Assembly: GCA_021613335.1 (NCBI GenBank)
Contig: JAJTWR010000067.1
Span: forward strand, 672,501-736,500
Source of the DNA: Whitmania pigra
Lineage: Eukaryota; Annelida; Clitellata; Hirudinida; Haemopidae
Reading direction: 5' to 3'
Length of the DNA: 64,000 nt
Shown here: piece after piece, positions 14,839 through 26,100 of the stretch
Layout: each line of letters begins with the position of its first letter
Position numbering within the stretch: the first letter of the stretch is position 1
Notes under the pieces: generated by a model
The model's database searches: none
Told to the model about the DNA's origin: nothing
The model's input: only the letters and a program-made list of their open reading frames with translations
Made by a program: the position numbers and the translations under genes

Positions 14839-15075
14839 TCAGTTTTGATCCATTTCATCAATTTCACTGTCTTCATTCTTCTCAGATTCTTCGTCTTCTG
14901 CTTCAGAGTTGTGATTACTTTCTGAAGTACTGCAAGCCATAAGCTTTAAGTTTTGGGAAATAAAAACTAGTTTTCCAGCTCTGTTTGTGGTGAGGCGGTT
15001 CCGTTTATCATTCTGGATAAATGAATAGGCACTGAAACTTCTTTCAATTACAGCGGTTGTTGCAGGCAATGACAA
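14839..15075 (-). pseudogene. hAT-C transposase, C-terminal dimerisation domain
   Basis: Encodes LSLPATTAVIERSFSAYSF followed by NDKRNRLT and KLVFISQN, the standard hAT dimerisation motif (P-x-T-x-A-x-x-E-R-x-F-S). The tail is acidic, and the frame ends at a proper stop within the element. Confidence 0.9.
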
Positions 15076-15091
15076 AATCTTAGAAGCTACT

Positions 15092-15418
15092 TTAGCAAGA
15101 GGTCGTGATGAACATATATCTTTCCACCAAGCTTCTTAATGATATTACATTGGAGCCCCATCTAGTTTTCACAGGCAGTTTCAATGAAGTAAAAGTATTT
15201 TGTGGAAGGACTTTGGACTTCAACAATGCTGTCAATCGATTGCTTCTTTTGAACTCCTTTATTACATTTATTGAACTTGATATTACCTGGTTTATAGGTG
15301 TCATCTTGGCAATATCATTCATCAAGAGGTTAAGTCCGTGAGCACAACCATAGCAATAAATGTGAGGATATTTCTGTTCAATGATTGCCCCCACTGAAGT
15401 TGATTTTTGTAAAGACAA
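15092..15418 (-). pseudogene. hAT-C transposase, central part
   Basis: 108 codons including YPHIYCYGCAHGLNLLMND, the Cys-x2-H block found before the last catalytic region of hAT (RNase H-like) transposases, then TRWGSNVISLRSL, the 'TRW.S' block. It precedes the C-terminal piece in a different frame, so the gene is frameshifted. The catalytic N-terminal part is missing. Confidence 0.8.
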
Positions 15419-15969
15419 AAGATGCTGAATATTACGTAATAAATTTACAAAAATTAATTAATAATTTCCTGCACGAAAAATAATTACAAAATTAGTAATA
15501 AACAATAAAACTTTTTTTAATTAATTAATTTTTTTAACTTAACTTAATTTTTTTAATTAACATTAATTTGTTTTTGTTTTTTTTGTTTTTTTGTGTTTTT
15601 TTTGTGTTGAAATATTTCAAAAAAAACAAAACATTTTGAAATAAAACAATTGAAATATTTCACGCTCACAACACTAGGTCGGAATAGCACTAACAACAAT
15701 ACAAGTTAATAAAAGGAAGTTGCATCGATTAACGACTGATAATGTCATAAAGAAAGATATTATATAGTTTAATAAACTAAATTTTGAAATTTAAATTTTA
15801 TATGATTTCGTGATTTTTACCTAATAAAAAATCAATCATTAAAAATATGATTTAAAATAAAAATCAAAATCGCACATCGCACGATGATTTTGAATCAAAT
15901 CAAAAAATCACAAAGGTGATTTTATTTCGTGATTTTAAACCACTTGATTTGAAATACTACCCATCATTG

Positions 15970-17017
15970 ATTTGATATCTCCAATATTTGAGAAGATATT
16001 GCAATTTTTACATGGTCACCATACTTTTATTTATTACTTTTTTAAAAAATCGGTCATAACTCATGTTGTAAATGAAATAGAACAATGTTATTTAGGAGAT
16101 TTGTTTGCCTAACCTCAACCTATTAAATAATATAAAATTGTCATCCAAATACGTTTGGTAGTTTTTGTATTATTAGCTTTTAAATTCAGCAAAAATTCAA
16201 AATGTCACAATATTTAGTGCTATTTATCTCGAAAGAATGGTCAATTTTTTTTTAATTAACTTTGTTCCATAGATCTAAAATTGCTTTACACCAAATCAAA
16301 ATTTTAAAAAAGTACTCTGCGCCATAATAAAATAAACTGACTTAGAAAAACGTTAATTTTTGAAAATCATACTGCATTATAACTGTTGTTGTAAATGTGG
16401 TAAAACATTGATTTTTGGTAGATTTCTTTAATTAATTACAAGTTATGAAATTATCAAGATTATCAATGGGAGATTTTTATTACCGCATAAAACTAGTTTT
16501 TTATGGCATGCACAAGTAAAGTTATCTCATGTTTTGAGGATGCATCGTAAAAAGTAACAAAATGTTTCTGATTTGCAATTTTTAAACTGGTTGCATCTCA
16601 AATCTTGATTCCTGAGGATTTATTAAGACGTCGGAATTGTCGATGGTCCATCCATAACTGAAATATAATCGGTTAAAAAGTAAAAATGTACTTTATATCA
16701 TCTGACATGAATTTAAATTTATGTTTAGTCCAAATCACTAATTTATTGAGTGTTTAACTAAATAAGTTGATTAAGTGGTAAATAAAATGGAATTCATGAA
16801 AGAATTATTTATAAATGCTGCTCACATTTGAACATTTTAATATTCGATCATTCTTTTACCACTTTGTAGGTGTTTATGGACTTTTAAATGACATTTCGAG
16901 TAGACATTGTCATTGTCATTATCATTATTATTATTATTAGATGTTGCGATCTCGAACTCGATACCGCTTTTAAGTTAATAATAGAAGTGCTTTAGTGCTA
17001 ATTTCCTATATGAAATT
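15970..17017. other. AT-rich spacer downstream of the FTP-WSC-EGF gene
   Basis: No coding frame or repeat end recognised. It lies past the stop of the minus-strand receptor gene and should hold its 3' UTR at the right edge. A short ATT run sits at about 16915-16939. Confidence 0.45.
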
Positions 17018-17160
17018 TTAGTCTATGGAGAAAATATTTTTTTTTAAAATGATCGCAACCAACCATAACAAAACCAGAAAATTCGTCGTTAAAAAGGAAA
17101 TAATCAAGATGATGAAAACCGAGTACCTTGACAAAAAAGGGTACACTTCAGTTGCATTTG
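17018..17160 (-). CDS. Receptor exon 13: transmembrane helix and stop
   Basis: Acceptor TTATTGTTTGCCAG, phase 1, 143 nt to TAA. Encodes NATEVYPFLSRY, then a run of about 27 hydrophobic residues starting SVFIILII, then KKNIFSID. The Lys pair after the helix fits a stop-transfer signal. The tail is too short for signalling motifs. Confidence 0.78.
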
Positions 17161-20100
17161 CTGGCAAACAATAAATTAGTATTTGTTTTTTTTTGTTTCC
17201 AGCTTTTATAATAAATGTCAAGTATATTTGAATTTTGTTAATCTCTAAATGAAAATAATCGATATGTACAATCTTCACAACGATGTGTACAATATGTACA
17301 ATATAACTTTAAGATCATTTAAATATACCTATTTATAAAATGAACATATTCTTGTTAATTGGAGGTTATAGTTAATACAAAATGCAATTTTATAATTTCC
17401 GTAAAAATTTAGAATAATGAAAAATTACTTGTGCATATGACTGCTGTTATTTGGAAATAATCTTTGTTACATTTGCACACGAAGGATCCCATGGTATTTA
17501 AACATATGGAGGATTTGTTATTACATGCTTCATAAAAGCATTCATCAATATCTATTTGAAATATTAAAAAAATTTAAATAAGATACTAACAATTCAATAT
17601 TTTTAATTCGTCACCTTCACAGCTGTTGTTATCATTTTTCCAATAACCATCTTCGCAAGGACATTTATGAGAATGCTCATCGCATAAAGAGTTAGATCGT
17701 GGCTGAGTGGACAAAACCTGATGAGTGATATTAGTGATTGGATAAGTAATATTTGTCAGTGGATGAGTGACCTTGGTAAGTGGATGAGTGACCTTGGTAA
17801 GTGGATGAGTGACCTTGGTAAGTGGATGAGTGACCTTGGTAAGTGGATGAGAGAGATTTGAGGTGAACTGGAGACCGGGGTGCGTTTCGTAGTGAGGTTT
17901 GTGCCGAGTTGAAGTCTCTCCAACTATTTCTTAAAAGTATCAAATTAAACATTGAAATTAATTTTTATTAATCATGTTCTAAATTGCTGCCGTCGAGTAT
18001 TAACAATAGTGAGCTCATAAGAGTCGTACCGAAAATGATTTTTGGAGTGGGACCGAATAAGAAAATAGCCCGAAGATCAAAAAATGTTTACCACTGTAGA
18101 AGTAAAAGAAAACTGAAACCGATTTGCGGTCATAAACCATAAACAAAACGAAATTATAAATAATTTTGAATTAAAAAATGTAAATTCAAATAGTTGTAAT
18201 TTATTTATCAAATTTCAATTTATAGACAAATTTTTGACAAACTTATTGAGAACTATTTATGAAAACTATACTACGGTCAGCTATTAGTGCCGATGTTTGT
18301 TTTGATTCACGCTGAACTAATTGCCTCTATTGGAGCTTCACTATGCTGACTGAATACAGCAATAAATTACTTAACTTCAAGTTTTAAGAGTGGCTAAACA
18401 CCTAACGTTACTAAATAAGAGAAAAATTAATTCCGCTTAATCACCCAGAAAGGATGGCCTACTCGTACAAAGGTTTTTCGTGGTCATGAGGCTGTAGAGG
18501 ATAGCCTGAAGTTCCTCCAGTGTCTTGCTCGTAGAGCTGTCATTAGTAGAATGAAGTTTACCCACGTCCTACTTTCGCATCCTTGTGCGTGTTTATCTTT
18601 GTGCTCCTAAACATCTTATAATATCTTGCATATTTTACAAGTTCTAATCATTAAATTTAATTGATATTTACAATATGTTTGTATACATTAAAACGATGTT
18701 ATGTATGAAATTGAGTAATATTGAACTTAAATTTAACGATTCATGAACACTGTACTTCTTTAACTATCAAATATTTCGAGTTTTCTTAATATCAGCATAA
18801 GGCACAGGCATTGACATTTGCTGATTTTTCTCAATTAACATAAAATATCGTTATTATTAAGTATGTTAACTAAAAAACAAAAAAGCGAAATTATTTAAGT
18901 TTCTTTCCACTGGAAAAGAAGCAAAAGAGCGAGATCACAGATCTGCCGTGTGATTATAATTATAATTTAAATTAACGGCAAGTGTTTATTAATTAATGTA
19001 ATTCAACTGCCTCATAAATCAATCCCATATACGGTCGGTTACCTAAGTTTACATCCCAGGTTCCCAGCCAGGGTGCAAGATTGAATTTCAGGGGTTGCGA
19101 AACGACCAGTTAAGTTTTCCAGCTGGAGAAATGAAAGCTTCAGTAGAATGCACGACCGTAATCGAAAATGAACCGAGAATTAATTTTCCTAGTGGGGCAG
19201 AAAACGAAATGACGCCGTAAATGACCAAATGTCAATTTTTTGCCGAAAACGTAAACGAAAACAATATGAGGTCGGTCTCGAGAGCTTATTTTATTTTTAC
19301 CTTGGCAAATCAATCCATTTAATTGGAAACCTGTTTTACATTTGCAATTATAAGAACCAACACTGTTTTCGCATGTTGAAGAATTTTCAAAACATGAATC
19401 AAATATGCATTCGTCAATATCTGGAAATAATTATTTTGTGTCACATAAATTTCATGTCACCAATATTAAGCATTATTTTAATGAAATATATTTTGATTGT
19501 GGTTAACGGCAGTCGTTTTTGTTAAATCGGAAATTGTGGATTAGTCATACAAAAGCTTTTTTAATATATAATATTATATACATATAATAATATAACATTT
19601 AATATATCATAGCATGGATTCATTTGAAGCCAGTTTGAATGTCGTTAGCGAGGATGAGAGGAACAAGGGTGAAAATAATCCGTGGCCGAATTTGAACAAA
19701 ATGTTCAGATTTCAATCAAAGGAAAATCATATAAGTATGCATGCCTACTCTGCCAACAGAAAAAAAAACTATATGTTCAGCATATGAAGGTTCTTCATCT
19801 AACTTGAAGAAGCACGTGAAACGCATGCATCCAACAGAAGTTAAGGAATATGGGATATCTGTTGCCAACGGTTGTCAAGCTTCATGAGAAACTGGTAGCC
19901 AAAATAGCATCTTCTAATGCAGCACGATGGTGGACGAGATGAAAGCATCTCATTCATCTGATGCTGACAGTGTTGAAGACAGTTTCTTCAATTGCACAAG
20001 GTCAACTGATATTATGATGCGGTATCTTCGAGACCGATCAGATGACATGAACATTATTACTGAAAGCTATACCCTGAAGAAATTATTTATCCAGTTGAAC

Positions 20101-23100
20101 ACTCCTCTGCCAGCTAGTGCAGCTGTTTAACGTTTATTCAGCTATGCTGGTATGAACAGCCGAAGGACCTTAATGAGTGACAAACTATTCGAGGACTTAG
20201 TTATGTTACAAATTAACAAACGTTTGTGATTGTAATAAATAATAAAAACCAAAAGAATGCATTAGTTCAAATGTTATTACTTAATGACTGTTAGTACTAG
20301 CAGTTAATATCAATAATTGTTTTAACGATAATATAAACAATTCCTTTTAAATAATACGGAATGATGTATGATCACAATAATGGCGGAATCAAAGTTACTT
20401 GTAATTTTTACTTAAAAGTAACTTCTAGATGCTGAAACTTTTTACTTTTACTTGAGTAAATTTTTGAGACAATACTCTTACTTATACTTAAGTAGCTTTT
20501 TGAGGTATTACTTTTTCCTAATTACCGAAATGAGGTAATTTTTATAACACTGGTGACAATAATAAACAAACTAATTATCCGTAATCAATAGTAATGTTAT
20601 GCATTGAGAAATTAATAAACTCGGTGAATAAATGTTAATTGAACATAAATAATGTGTTTCTTTCAAAATAATTTAAATAACGTTTAAAAAAAACAACGGA
20701 ATTACCCACACAAAGACTACTTTTCTCTACATCCCAATAACCGTTGACGCAAACGCAATCGTGTGATCGCCGTATTGAGTTGTAAAGGCACTTGGTGTTC
20801 TTCTCAGATTGACATAGATCCGAACGAATACAGCTATCAATTTCAAGGTCGTGTGGTACTAAAGCCATATTAAGTCGGTTTTATTTTATAGCAAATTAAT
20901 TTTCTTTAAGTATTACCGCATTATCGTTACATTCGTTAATAATAATGTGAATTTGTAGAGCGCCATAAGCATCTAATGTAGAATATCGAGTTTCTGACTC
21001 GCAAACAATTTCTTAAAATAAAGTCATTTGACAGGTTACTTCTCTCGATGCAATGTTCACCGTAGTAATTCTCTTCACAACCACCTTCACAAACTCCATA
21101 TTCATTCCAGGATCGAGCACAATGAAATAACTTTGAACAGGGCAAAGTCGGTGGATTAGTTTTGAAACAAGCTGAATTTTCCACAGAAACAAAAAGTGAT
21201 TTAAAAATAATTACGTTATGGTGTCATTCTGCTACTTACTTCCATAAACAGACCAGTGATTAGCTCCACCGCAGTTACTATTTGGATCCCCAAGACATGC
21301 AATGTTGCAAAATTCAAAACTTACAACCTTAAACGTGGAATTGTCATTCACGCAGGCACAGGAATTGCCATTCTTTTGAATAAAGTGATAATGCTAATTA
21401 TGTTCAGAGAGAGTCTTTAAAAGTCTATTCGGTTCATTAGTTTTAGATTTGAAAGTGCTTTGATATAAATTTCCGTTATGAATATAATGTAAATAAGCAT
21501 GAGTAATAGACTTTTAAAAAGATTTTGCATTCAAAAGATTACTTTTAACGTCGCGAAGTAACTTTCATCACACCTTTGTAGACATTTGACGACGGTCATA
21601 TCACGGCTTTGTACATCACTAGCATGGCTTGAATTTACGCAGCCCTTATAATAGGGCAGCTGAACTTGTACTAAATTGTTTAAATTTATTTATTTGATTA
21701 TAGTCCGTTGCATAACTGAGATGATTTAAACTTAATTGTTTAAATTTTATATAAACTGCTTACATATCTCCTCATATCAGTAATAAATGTGTTAAGTAAT
21801 TACATAATAACAATAACAAAATTGTTTTGCGAGCGTTAGGTGCGGATGTCTTGTTTGACCTCTCGAGTTTAGGCAATCAAAATTCGTTTTAAAGAATCTA
21901 GATTTGAGAAAGGATGACAAAGTTGGATCCAATACTCGCGAATTTGTCAAAACAGCCAACCATCAATCAAAGAGAGCAAAGAAAATTGAGCTGAAAGACA
22001 ATATTATGCGAAAGTTCAAAGAATGTTCAGAAAAAGTCAAAGTTTTGGAGCTCAGTTTGTATTGAGTGGAGATAACGAGAAAGATTCTGTGCCTCCTGCT
22101 GATGAGGCATTGCTTGAGTATTGGGAGAAGGTCTTCATCCAGAAGTCAGAGAGTGATTGCAGACCATTGGAGAGAGCCATCGATGCTTTTGATTTTGATG
22201 TGGCCCATCCCCTAAGAGCCTAGGGATTCATGGCCGAAACGTTCATCGAGGGGCCCAATCCTCTGAAGATCTCTGCCAGAAGGCTCGATTAAAAATTGTA
22301 AAAAAAATAATAATGGCTTATAAAAGATTAAGGAGCCTATAACACTCAAATCAGTCCACGTTGAAATAAATGTTCAAATTTAAATATTCTTTTAAAATCC
22401 AACCTAAATACACTGCATGTGCTTTCTGTCCTCCGCAACTGTATTCGGATTCATGGCATGGTCTGTCGCATTGTACGTCTGATTTCTGGCCGACGACATC
22501 AACTTTATTTCCACAGCGACATTCTTCCCCCTTAAATAAATATTAAAACCATAGCCGGCTAAAAAGGGACTCTTTGCTAGTTTCTAGTTCCATTTAGGAA
22601 CGTTATCACTAGGCGCACCAGAGCTGAAAGACTGATAACTTCCGTTAACCTGGGAGATCGTGGCGTAGTGATAAGCTTAGGCCTTGGTGCGGCTCCCTCA
22701 GGAGTTCAAATCCTAGCCGTTCGCTAGAGTTTCTGCGGCTATTGCGCTTCTCAAATTCTTCTGCTGAGCTGATTTTACAATAATATTATTTATTTTATTA
22801 TTTAATGTTCTTTGTCAGTTTAAATTATTAATAACATATAAATATTTTCTCTTCTTAATCGTGCAAATTGAGTGAGAAAAATAATGTTAAGTTATCAAAC
22901 GGAAAGAATGCACCAAAATCCAGGTAGCAGACAGAGAGAAGTCTTTAACTAGCAACTGTGCAATCTTAAAACCCGGTTTTTTTGATTTTCCATTACCAAA
23001 TCGACATAACATTTTGTCTGCAGTGCTTAAGGGGTCCTGGCACTTCGGTTGGTGGCCCAGTTTTTTTGTTTTATTTTTTAGAGAGATATATTAAACAAAA

Positions 23101-26100
23101 TATTGATACACAGTTACAGTTACCCGCTTAATTACCGCATTTTCACCCATATTACACGCGTTCGTGACCACTTGTTGTTACTGCCACAGTTCTGGCGCCA
23201 GATGCTTCCACTGTTCTCCTGGCGGGAATGCTGCAAACTATTTCTTCCTTTGCCCCAAGACCCATAGTTTCAGATCAGACTTTAACTTTGTCCATTTTGC
23301 ATTTTGGCCACGTCATGCACGTTTTCTCGGATTCAGTTTCTCAAGCAAGCATTTCTACTTTCTATATTCTCGAACGGACACTTCATTAACATTGAACTCA
23401 CGAGCAGCTGCTCTGTGGCCGTTGTCTTTTGCTCTACAAACGACTTGGAGCTTGTAAGCAGCACCATACGAGTTTATCAGCCACTTTCTTAACCATGTTT
23501 CCGTGAGTGCAATTATTCTAGGGTTACAACTCTTTAAAGAATTTTCAAGTCCGATAATTTATTTTGAAGACTACGACAGTTTACATGGAAAAACGAAAAG
23601 TGGTCGGGCGATAGTCCCTTTGTCAACAAACGCAATTCTTCTGGGGTTACGTAAATATTTATACAAGTCAAGAAGGTTGTAGACTCGAGTTGGCCCCGAG
23701 TTTCCACCTCTCTTAAAGTAAACGTGACCATTTCATGTCCATGCTGATGAGATTTTTTTTCTCCTTTGTAAGTTTCCTGGCTCTGGCAAAGATTTCTGAG
23801 TTTGACTTGGTTAAGCGTTTGTTGATTTATCCTTGTGTAGTAATTTTCTCTGACCAACTTTGAAGTGAAGGTGACAACTATTGGGCGAGGGCCACTTTTG
23901 CTGGGAATCCTGTAACCAGACTGTTTGTCGCCCTCTGAGATGTTAACGCCAAGTTTTGCAGCTGCAGCAATTGATAACTGCTTAGACTGTATTTCTTCGG
24001 TTCATTCCTATACCTGACTCGTCTTGTCTTCAGAAGTTGTGGTGACCACTTCGGCCAAAGAGACATCTGGCATCCTTAGATTACCAGATTGTTGGCTCTC
24101 AGCTGTGTTTCAATTATGTCAATCATTGTCTTGATTATTTTCCTTGCTAAGTTCGTTCACCTTTCCAATTAATGTCGTCATCTCCTCTTTGACCGCAGAT
24201 TTAATCAGTCCAGGCATCTCCTCTCTGATCATCTCCTTTAAGACTTCAAAATCTTTGCCTCGATTTTGTCGGCCAAATTATCAATTGTGGCCTCATCGAA
24301 TTTCTCGCAATTTGCGTTCATTCGCGACAAGGGAGTGCCGCACCTCTAGAACCAAACAATGGAACAAACGAAAGCCACGCAAAAAAACCCGGTAGAAATG
24401 AAAATTTAAACACCGGCAAAAAGCGAAAAACGACGACGAGTCAAATGATATTGATTTTATCAAGATTTTTCTAAGAAAAACAGTGGAATAAACGAAATTA
24501 GTAGCAAGCCGCAACATTCGACTGTTCCCGCTCAGCTTCAAACAATTTCAGTTCGCATAACCTGTTCTATTGTTACTGTTAAATTTGATTTAGTTAATTC
24601 AATTTCACTTAACTACTGCGAAAATTACAATATCATTAAGGTTGATAATCGTAAAAAAAATAAAATAAAAAGCAGGTTGTAATTGCAATAATAATGTATA
24701 AATTAATAATAAAATTATGAAATGTTTAATAATTTGGTCGTTAATGCTCGGCATTATTGGGATTTAAATTGTAATTAGATACCTTTATAGCACTGTAAGT
24801 AAAAGATCGGTTGAAGCAGTATTTCCCACATTGAAAGGTGGTGAACAAATTTATGTCGTCACTTGTAAAGATGGCAAAACATCCACGATAAATCATTGTT
24901 ACCTCACCAGGTGTCCTTGAAGCTAAAATGCACTAAATAATTATATTTTTAAAATCTCACTTCAAAATTATTTTTCTCAATATTTTTCTTAAAACTATCT
25001 CAAGAATGTTTGATAAACTATGTTAAATGCAACGTATCCCACAAAAAGGAGTTTCTATAAGGGTCATTCCAAAAAAAAAATCAACGCAGCTGACATCACC
25101 AACGTGGATTTTGTTGAAATGTGGAACATTTTTTTAATCTATATGAGTAAATTAAAAAACTAAAATTTTAGAATTAGCATCCCAGCCCTATCGTAAGGAC
25201 CAATGGCGTAGCTAGGGTATTTTTTCGCCCGTCGACAAACTATAAAATTGGCGCCCCACTCCCCCTTCCACCCCATTTAATAACATTTTTCTATTACATC
25301 GAATAAGGAGAAAATTTAAATTTTAAAGAAGCAAATTTATAGAAATTATATTGACTCATTCAGTCACTGCCGTATTCTGATTTACACAGTCTATAAAAGC
25401 TTTATTTTTCTTGATTTCGCAAACTGGTCTTTGACATAAGCAAAATCTTTTTTCCAATGTCTCTCTTGCAACTCTAAGTTTATTTATTAAGAAGAGCAAG
25501 ATCACTTAGACCAGGGGTGTATAATCTTTTTTAGCAGAGGGTTACAAACAGAAATCGGAGAACCTCCGAGGGCCGACAAAAAAGAGACTGCGTAAAATGT
25601 ATTCTAAATTTTATACCTCATCAACATCAAGACAACTCAAGCAATAAGACACATGTACTGGAGATTAAGAACAACGTTGTGAACTAGATTGGCTAATGTT
25701 CATAGTTAATCTTGACAATTTTAAGTTGACGAGAGTACACAATGTGACGGCTGAGACCGCATGTCTGCAACAAGCTTTGAGATATCAGGCTGTTTGTAGT
25801 TTGCATAACGATGGAAAATAATCAAAAATCAAAAATGGTGGAGGCTGTGGAGGTCTACTGGGTTGAGGTATATGGAAAGCTGCGAAATCATGACGCAAGA
25901 TTATTGGTGGAGCTTAGCTGTCACGCCATGGAACTGGTCAGTAACTCGACTGTTTATTAGTCCAGTGAAAAAATAATTTTGAATTTAGAGAGGTAAACCT
26001 TTGTGCTTTCTCCGTGTTTATTCATGAACCTTATGAAAAACTGAAAAACCTATTTTATTAATTTTCTTGTCAGCCTTCGCGGTCCACATGACGGCTGGTC

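Larger units (their letters stand above)
14335..15969 (-). mobile_element. hAT-C transposon, coding but broken copy
   Basis: The terminal inverted repeats pair CAGTGATGGGTAAAATC (left) with CAATGATGGGTAGTATTTC (reverse complement of the right end). The subterminal DNA is full of the short motif GTGATTTTAAA and its complement. The inside carries hAT transposase pieces on the minus strand (15418-14839) and a T-rich tract at 14650-14740. No clear 8-bp duplication is visible here. The copy at 31659-33037 shares both ends and has one. Confidence 0.9.

Noticed and set aside
14335..15969. 8-bp target duplication for this hAT-C copy
   Set aside because: TACAAAAT (left) and ATTTGATA (right) do not match, so I rely on the inverted ends and the second copy instead.
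17758..17850. CRISPR-like direct repeat array
   Set aside because: Units are contiguous with no spacers, encode protein in frame, and the genome is eukaryotic.
17731..17952. ATG-initiated frame with STYQGHS repeats
   Set aside because: It stops before the EGF domain. The +1 register reads HPLTKVT straight into a six-cysteine EGF and has matching splice phases.
22652..22740. Possible true tRNA gene
   Set aside because: A- and B-box-like motifs are present, but no clean acceptor stem or anticodon arm; it is more likely a SINE head. The same applies at 32014, 47763 and 61500.
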